Shown in pieces: positions 1 through 3,533 of a stretch of DNA of 5,415 bases. Position 1 is the stretch's first letter. Each line of letters starts with the position of its first letter. Position numbers and translations under genes: made by a program. The notes beneath the pieces were generated by a model. The model saw only the letters and a list, made by a program, of their open reading frames with translations. It searched no databases and was not told the DNA's origin. The stretch lies in NCBI GenBank assembly GCA_016934775.1, contig JAFGSP010000181.1, positions 1-5,415 of the forward strand. Reading direction: 5' to 3'. Origin of the DNA: Candidatus Woesearchaeota archaeon. GTDB lineage: Archaea > Nanobdellota > Nanobdellia > Woesearchaeales > GW2011-AR15.

Positions 1-219
1 GCACCAAAAGAAGAGACAAAGCCAAAAAAAGCTCTTGTAGGAAGGAAAAAGCAGCCTGACAAAGAAACAACAAAAGGGACTAAAAAAGTGACAAAGAATA
101 CTGCTAAATCTTCAAAAGAGCCTGCACAAAAAGAAACAGAAAAAACAGCAACAGCAGGCAAAGAGAAAAAAGAATCTCTTGTGAAGAAAGTGCTAAAAAA
201 AGTGACAAAAAAGCCATAA
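1..219 (+). CDS. Lysine-rich C-terminal tail of an unidentified protein (5' partial)
   Basis: Frame 1 is open from the left edge to a TAA at 217-219, giving 72 residues; the start lies outside the window. I do not recognise the protein. About one third of the residues (24 of 72) are lysine, the rest mostly Thr, Glu, Ala, Ser and Pro. There is no cysteine, no tryptophan and no hydrophobic stretch long enough for a membrane segment. Only the last part (ESLVKKVLKKVTKKP) has the hydrophobic spacing of a short amphipathic basic helix. Such tails occur on archaeal ribosomal or other nucleic-acid-binding proteins, so a disordered RNA- or DNA-binding extension is plausible, but that is inference from composition alone. 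The gene runs in the same direction as the ferredoxin 53 nt downstream, and no T-tract terminator is seen after its stop. That the frame is truly coding rests on its being open through A-rich DNA and on its charged, non-random composition. Confidence 0.6.
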   Translation, partial: APKEETKPKKALVGRKKQPDKETTKGTKKVTKNTAKSSKEPAQKETEKTATAGKEKKESLVKKVLKKVTKKP

Positions 220-225
220 TAAATA

Positions 226-240
226 AAAAAATATAAAAAA
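226..240 (+). promoter_or_regulatory. Probable archaeal TATA box for the first ferredoxin gene
   Basis: An A/T-only stretch centred on AAATATAAA lies in the gap between the lysine-rich gene and the ferredoxin. Its centre is about 40 nt before the ATG at 273. With the usual archaeal spacing of roughly 25 nt from TATA box to start site, transcription would begin near 257-260, leaving a short leader that just includes the ribosome-binding site. The surroundings are so A-rich that the exact box is uncertain, and readthrough from the upstream gene is equally possible. Confidence 0.45.
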
Positions 241-261
241 GGCTCTGATTTTAGTGAAAGT

Positions 262-267
262 GAGGTG
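262..267 (+). promoter_or_regulatory. Ribosome-binding site, first ferredoxin
   Basis: GAGGTG matches six bases of the archaeal Shine-Dalgarno consensus GGAGGTGAT and ends 5 nt before the ATG at 273, fixing that ATG as the start. Confidence 0.75.
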
Positions 268-272
268 TTAGT

Positions 273-521
273 ATGGCGAAGTATAAAATAACTTATGATC
301 GTGCAAATTGCATAGGAGCTGGCGCCTGCGCTGCTATGTCCCCTAACTTATTCAAGATGACAGGAGACGGTAAGGCAGACCTGTTAGGCGGAAAGGACAT
401 AAGCGGAGGCAAGTTCGAGATTGAGGTTGATGAGAACCCTATTATTGTCGAGGTTGCAAAAGCCTGCCCTGTAGAAGTCATTAAGATAAAGAATCTAGAG
501 ACAGGCGCTGATTTAGTCTAA
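273..521 (+). CDS. Single-cluster ferredoxin, three-cysteine ([3Fe-4S]-type) variant
   Basis: This 82-residue soluble ferredoxin is a small cytoplasmic electron carrier. The cluster motif near the N-terminus reads C13-I-G-A16-G-A-C19, and the distal ligand is C65 in ACPVEV. In ordinary single [4Fe-4S] ferredoxins the motif is CxxCxxC plus a distal CP. Here the second cysteine is Ala16, leaving three ligands. Three-cysteine ferredoxins of this type (CxxxxxC plus CP, for example in actinobacteria) carry [3Fe-4S] clusters, so that is the expected cofactor; it is not proven here. The protein is clearly paralogous to the next gene: 35 identities over 82 aligned residues by hand alignment, including the GDGKAD-type loop and the CPVEVI end. 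It has a good ribosome-binding site, its own likely TATA box and a T-rich terminator, so it is probably transcribed apart from the downstream operon. Its redox partner is not shown by the sequence; the neighbouring 2-oxoacid oxidoreductase is the obvious candidate. Confidence 0.92.
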   Translation: MAKYKITYDRANCIGAGACAAMSPNLFKMTGDGKADLLGGKDISGGKFEIEVDENPIIVEVAKACPVEVIKIKNLETGADLV

Positions 522-540
522 TTTTTATTTTTTATTTTTT
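522..540 (+). terminator. T-tract terminator after the first ferredoxin
   Basis: Directly after the TAA stop comes a run of T5-A-T6-A-T6 with no hairpin in front. Oligo-T tracts of this kind are the usual intrinsic termination signal in archaea. It separates the first ferredoxin from the promoter and operon that follow. Confidence 0.75.
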
Positions 541-568
541 CCATTTGTTATATTTGTTAGTATTATTC

Positions 569-583
569 CAAAACCTTTTTATA
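569..583 (+). promoter_or_regulatory. Archaeal BRE/TATA promoter of the ferredoxin-korAB operon
   Basis: CAAAACCTTTTTATA combines a purine-rich BRE-like stretch (about 569-575) with a strong TATA box, TTTTTATA (576-583). With normal spacing, the start site falls around 603-608, giving a leader of about 20 nt that contains the ribosome-binding site at 617-622. It lies right after a terminator and right before three closely spaced genes, as expected for an operon promoter. Confidence 0.7.
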
Positions 584-616
584 GGAACAGAATCTCTAAA
601 GAGGAATAAATATATG

Positions 617-622
617 GGTGAT
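617..622 (+). promoter_or_regulatory. Ribosome-binding site that decides the start of the second ferredoxin
   Basis: GGTGAT is the 3' two-thirds of the archaeal consensus GGAGGTGAT and ends 4 nt before the ATG at 627. In-frame GTG 618 and ATG 621 fall inside this site and so are poor start candidates. The ATG at 627 is favoured. Confidence 0.7.
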
Positions 623-626
623 GTGT

Positions 627-884
627 ATGGGAAAAACATATAAAATGCAGCACAACAGGCCTGAATGCATAGGCTGCGGCGCATGTGCTGTCATCGCTCC
701 TGATTTCTGGGAGATGAATGATGACGGTAAATCTGATATTGTCGATGGAAAAGACATGCCTAACGGATGGCAGGAAAAGATAATCCAGGAGAAAGACTTT
801 GACTTAAATCTCGAAGCGGCTGAATCCTGTCCTGTTGAGGTAATCCATATTATAGACAATGAAACCAATAAAAAAATTATTTAA
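627..884 (+). CDS. Single-cluster [4Fe-4S] ferredoxin
   Basis: This is a soluble ferredoxin of 85 residues when started at the ATG at 627. That start is chosen because GGTGAT sits just upstream and because the protein then aligns end to end with the paralogue at 273 (MGKTYK against MAKYK). A start at GTG 618 would add three residues. The cluster ligands are complete: C14, C17 and C20 in the CIGCGAC motif, and C68 in SCPVEV. It should therefore carry one low-potential [4Fe-4S] cluster. The central region is acidic (EMNDDGKSD and EKDFD), typical of ferredoxins that dock on basic patches of partner enzymes. It is the first gene of a likely operon and lies 17 nt upstream of the 2-oxoacid:ferredoxin oxidoreductase subunits. 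That makes it the best candidate for their electron acceptor, in place of the separate delta subunit found in four-subunit enzymes. This role is inferred from position. Confidence 0.93.
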   Translation: MGKTYKMQHNRPECIGCGACAVIAPDFWEMNDDGKSDIVDGKDMPNGWQEKIIQEKDFDLNLEAAESCPVEVIHIIDNETNKKII

Positions 885-889
885 CCTAA

Positions 890-897
890 GAGGCGAT
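890..897 (+). promoter_or_regulatory. Ribosome-binding site, oxidoreductase alpha subunit
   Basis: GAGGCGAT differs at one base from GAGGTGAT of the archaeal consensus and ends 4 nt before the ATG at 902. It supports that start, and the gamma-domain nucleus (KIALKAGGPAGAG) begins right after it. Confidence 0.65.
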
Positions 898-901
898 TTT
901 T

Positions 902-2653
902 ATGGGAATTAATAAGATAGCATTAAAAGCCGGCGGCCCGGCCGGCGCAGGAGTCTTCACAATAGGAGCAATGATTGCCAGGACTCTTCAGAAGATGGGA
1001 TTACAGGTATTCTATACTGCTGATTATCCTTCGCTTATTAAAGGAGGCCACAACGCCTGCTATTTAAGAGCGGAACAAGAAGAAGTGCATTCTCAACTGC
1101 AGATCATCGATGTGCTCGTGGCTGTCGATGCGCAGAGCATTGAAAAACATTACAAAGAACTAACAGAAAACGGAGCCGTGATCTATGACTCGGATGTCAG
1201 GGGAATTGATAAAGTTGACACATCTGAAAGAAAAGATATTGTCATGATTCCTGTTCCGATGACAAAAACAGCCAGGGAACTTGGAGACAAGATATACAGG
1301 AATGTCGTTGCTGTCGGGGCAGTAGCTGCGCTAATCCAGCTGGACAGGAAAAAGCTGGAAATGACCCTTGAAAAGCATTTTTCAGGAAAGAAAAAGGACA
1401 GCAATATTATTGAAGCTAACAAAAGTGCTGTGAAAAAAGGGCATGATTACGTAAAAGAGAATTTCAAAGACCTGGATTTCAAAGTAAAGATGGAAGATAA
1501 ATACAAAGAGGAATCAATCCTACTGACAGGCAACGATGCATGCAGCATCGGCGCTATTAAAGCAGGATGCAAGTTTGTTTCTGAATATCCTATGACTCCT
1601 TCATCCTCAATACTGCACTTTATGGCAAGCAATGAGGAAAAATATAAGATTGTGGTGAAGCATGCTGAGTCTGAGATCGCTGTAATAAATATGCTGTGCG
1701 GATCTGCGATGACAGGCGCGAGATCAATGACAGCAACATCAGGGGGAGGCTTTGCGCTGATGTCTGAAGGATTTGGCATGGCCGGGCTTTCAGAAACGCC
1801 TTTCGTGGTCATCCAGAGCCAGAGAACAGGGCCCAGCACTGGAATACCGACTTATACTGAACAGTCTGACCTAAGGTTCATGATACACGCATCGCAGGGA
1901 GAGTTCCCAAGACTGCTGTGCGCTCCGGGAGATGTTGATGAATGCTTCTATGAGACATTCAAGATGTTCAATCTAACAGATAGGGTCCAGACGCCGGGAA
2001 TAATACTGATAGACAAGCACATCTCTGCATCTGCAAAGACAACAAAGCCCTTTGACACTTCAAAACTCAAGATAGAAAGGGGAAAACTGATGACTATGGA
2101 GCAGATGGAAAAGGCAAAAGAGAAAGTGCTCAGGTATAAAATTACTGAAGACGGCATCTCGCCAAGGCCTGTGCCCGGGCAGCCGAACGGAAGATATGTC
2201 AGCACAAGCTATGAGCATTGGGAAGACTCTTTTACAACTGAGGACAGCCAGATGAGGATCGCCCAGGTAGACAAAAGAGACAGAAAGATGCTGAACATAA
2301 AAGAAGAAGAGATTGCCCCTGTAATGATCGGACCGGATAATGCTGACCTGACAATTGTATCCTGGGGATCCAATAAGGGCATGATACAGCAGGCAATGAA
2401 ATTCCTAAAAAATGAGGGCATTAATGTCAATTTCATGCATGTTCTATGGATACTGCCTTTCCCTGTGAAAAAAGTTACTGAAGTTCTGTCAAAAGCAAAA
2501 AAAGTGCTTATTGTTGAGCAGAACAAATACGGACAGCTCAGGGGGCTGATAAGAGAGCTAACAGGAATACTAATTGAAAACACCTTATTCAAATATGATG
2601 GGAGGCCCATTGATCCTGAGGAAATCTGCCATAAGGTAAAGGAGGTAATGTGA
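902..2653 (+). CDS. korA: 2-oxoacid:ferredoxin oxidoreductase, fused gamma-alpha subunit (KorA type)
   Basis: This 583-residue protein is the large subunit of a two-subunit 2-oxoacid:ferredoxin oxidoreductase. The enzyme converts a 2-oxoacid plus CoA to acyl-CoA and CO2 and reduces ferredoxin. Residues ~1-190 form the gamma domain, with the glycine-rich GGPAGAG (11-17) and the conserved KGGHNAC (47-53). Residues ~205-390 form the alpha (pyrimidine-binding) domain. It carries YPMTP at 229-233, a conservative variant of the YPITP substrate-site motif of Sulfolobus-type enzymes; HAESEIA at 254-260 with the conserved glutamates; and QRTGPSTGIPT at 306-316, whose arginine belongs to the substrate-carboxylate region. 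Residues ~475-575 form the transketolase-C-like domain. Size and order are normal for the fused class. The substrate (2-oxoglutarate, pyruvate or broad) cannot be told from sequence, so the symbol is conventional. The gene ends with ATG-TGA over the region where the beta subunit begins, indicating translational coupling. Confidence 0.95.
   Translation: MGINKIALKAGGPAGAGVFTIGAMIARTLQKMGLQVFYTADYPSLIKGGHNACYLRAEQEEVHSQLQIIDVLVAVDAQSIEKHYKELTENGAVIYDSDVRGIDKVDTSERKDIVMIPVPMTKTARELGDKIYRNVVAVGAVAALIQLDRKKLEMTLEKHFSGKKKDSNIIEANKSAVKKGHDYVKENFKDLDFKVKMEDKYKEESILLTGNDACSIGAIKAGCKFVSEYPMTPSSSILHFMASNEEKYKIVVKHAESEIAVINMLCGSAMTGARSMTATSGGGFALMSEGFGMAGLSETPFVVIQSQRTGPSTGIPTYTEQSDLRFMIHASQGEFPRLLCAPGDVDECFYETFKMFNLTDRVQTPGIILIDKHISASAKTTKPFDTSKLKIERGKLMTMEQMEKAKEKVLRYKITEDGISPRPVPGQPNGRYVSTSYEHWEDSFTTEDSQMRIAQVDKRDRKMLNIKEEEIAPVMIGPDNADLTIVSWGSNKGMIQQAMKFLKNEGINVNFMHVLWILPFPVKKVTEVLSKAKKVLIVEQNKYGQLRGLIRELTGILIENTLFKYDGRPIDPEEICHKVKEVM
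929..946 (+). other. All-G/C inverted repeat just inside korA
   Basis: Two copies of the palindrome GCCGGC (929-934 and 941-946) flank GGCCCG, making 18 consecutive G/C bases within 45 nt of the korA start in otherwise AT-leaning DNA. The RNA could form a 6-bp stem with a 6-nt loop. It encodes the conserved A-G-G-P-A-G stretch, so part of the GC content is forced by Gly, Pro and Ala codons. The third positions are free, yet all six here are G or C. Any regulatory role is speculative. Confidence 0.35.
2641..2646 (+). promoter_or_regulatory. Ribosome-binding site for the beta subunit, inside the end of korA
   Basis: GGAGGT is a strong Shine-Dalgarno match within the last codons of korA. It is 9 nt before ATG 2656 but only 3 nt before the overlapping in-frame GTG 2650. 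Aligned to the full consensus, the other starts in this window lie 12-13 nt from its first base. ATG 2656 lies at 15 and GTG 2650 at 9, so ATG 2656 is preferred. Confidence 0.65.
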
Positions 2654-2655
2654 AA

Positions 2656-3513
2656 ATGACAAGCATCAAAGATCTTGATAATGCCAATGTTATCCAATGG
2701 TGCCCGGGATGCGGGGATTTTCCTATACTGACAGCAATCAAGCAGGCCATTTCTGAACTTGGCCTGAATCCAAAAGACGTAGTTGTCGTGTCAGGGATTG
2801 GCTGTTCTGGAAAGACGCCTCATTACATAAATACTTATGGTGTTGAAAGCATCCATGGAAGGCCTGTGGCTGCAGCAACCGGCGTACATTTAGCTAATCC
2901 TAACCTTACTGTGATTGCAGTGGGCGGAGATGGAGACGGATATGGTATAGGCCTGAATCATTTTGTGCAGGCAGTAAGGAGAAATGTCAATATAACTTAT
3001 GTTGTGATGAACAACCACATCTATGCACTTACAAAAGGCCAGACCAGCCCGACTTCGCTGAAAGGAACAAAGACAAAATCAACACCACATGGTGCTATTG
3101 AACATCCTGTCAACCCGATGGCATTGGCGCTCGCTGCTGACGGCACTTTTGTCGCAAGAGGGTTCTCAGGGAACCTTAAGCATCTTGCAGGACTGATAAA
3201 AAAAGGTATAACTCACAACGGATTCGCGCTTGTTGATGTATTACAGCCATGCGTATCCTGGAACCATGAGCAGACCTATGAATTCCTCACAGAAAATACC
3301 TATGAGCTTGAGAAATCAAAATACAAGCCGGATAACAGGGACAAGGCTTTTGAGAAAGCCAGGGAATGGGGGCTAAAAAAAATCCCGATAGGCCTGTTCT
3401 ACGAAGAGAAACAGCCTAGCTATGCAGACCAGCTACCCTGGGCAAAGCCGCCTGTCGCTCTTGATCCGATTGATGATATTGATATCAAACCGCTGCTGGA
3501 GAAATATTATTGA
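2656..3513 (+). CDS. korB: 2-oxoacid:ferredoxin oxidoreductase, beta subunit (KorB type)
   Basis: The 285-residue beta subunit binds thiamine diphosphate and one [4Fe-4S] cluster. Near the N-terminus WCPGCGD gives C16 and C19. C50 in SGIGCSGK and C199 in LQPCVSWN complete the four-cysteine set that holds the cluster in Sulfolobus-type beta subunits. The thiamine diphosphate/magnesium motif is GGDGDGYGIG (90-99) ending at NN (119-120), followed by IYALTKGQTSPTS, the usual active-site segment. IHGRP (66-70) is also family-typical. All key residues are present and the length is normal, so the enzyme should be active with the upstream gamma-alpha subunit. Translation is probably coupled to korA: its ribosome-binding site lies inside korA and the alternative GTG start at 2650 overlaps the korA stop. 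The gene ends the operon and faces alaS, with 14 nt between the stop codons. Substrate preference cannot be read from the sequence. Confidence 0.95.
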   Translation: MTSIKDLDNANVIQWCPGCGDFPILTAIKQAISELGLNPKDVVVVSGIGCSGKTPHYINTYGVESIHGRPVAAATGVHLANPNLTVIAVGGDGDGYGIGLNHFVQAVRRNVNITYVVMNNHIYALTKGQTSPTSLKGTKTKSTPHGAIEHPVNPMALALAADGTFVARGFSGNLKHLAGLIKKGITHNGFALVDVLQPCVSWNHEQTYEFLTENTYELEKSKYKPDNRDKAFEKAREWGLKKIPIGLFYEEKQPSYADQLPWAKPPVALDPIDDIDIKPLLEKYY

Positions 3514-3520
3514 GAATCAA

Positions 3521-3533
3521 TTTATTTTTATTT
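3521..3533 (+). terminator. T-rich tract ending the korAB operon
   Basis: TTTATTTTTATTT starts 7 nt after the korB stop and runs into the last codons of the convergent alaS gene. It resembles the tract after the first ferredoxin and is a plausible archaeal terminator for the plus-strand operon. No equally clear T-tract is seen for the minus-strand alaS transcript, which may end inside korB in antisense. Confidence 0.5.

Noticed and set aside
273..521. First ferredoxin as a decaying pseudogene because of the lost cysteine
   Set aside because: The frame, ribosome-binding site, other three ligands and CPVEV motif are intact, and three-cysteine ferredoxins are a known functional type.
614..643. 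Nine-codon mini-ORF (ATG 614 to TAA 641-643) overlapping the ferredoxin start, with GAGG upstream at 601
   Set aside because: The predicted transcription start is around 603-608, which would leave the GAGG out of the mRNA, and the site GGTGAT at 617-622 better serves ATG 627. The evidence is too weak for a regulatory upstream ORF.
2209..2697. Long open frame on the minus strand opposite korA (162 codons)
   Set aside because: It lies antisense to the conserved C-terminal domain of korA and crosses into korB, both with intact family motifs. It has no recognisable motif and is a shadow of those genes.
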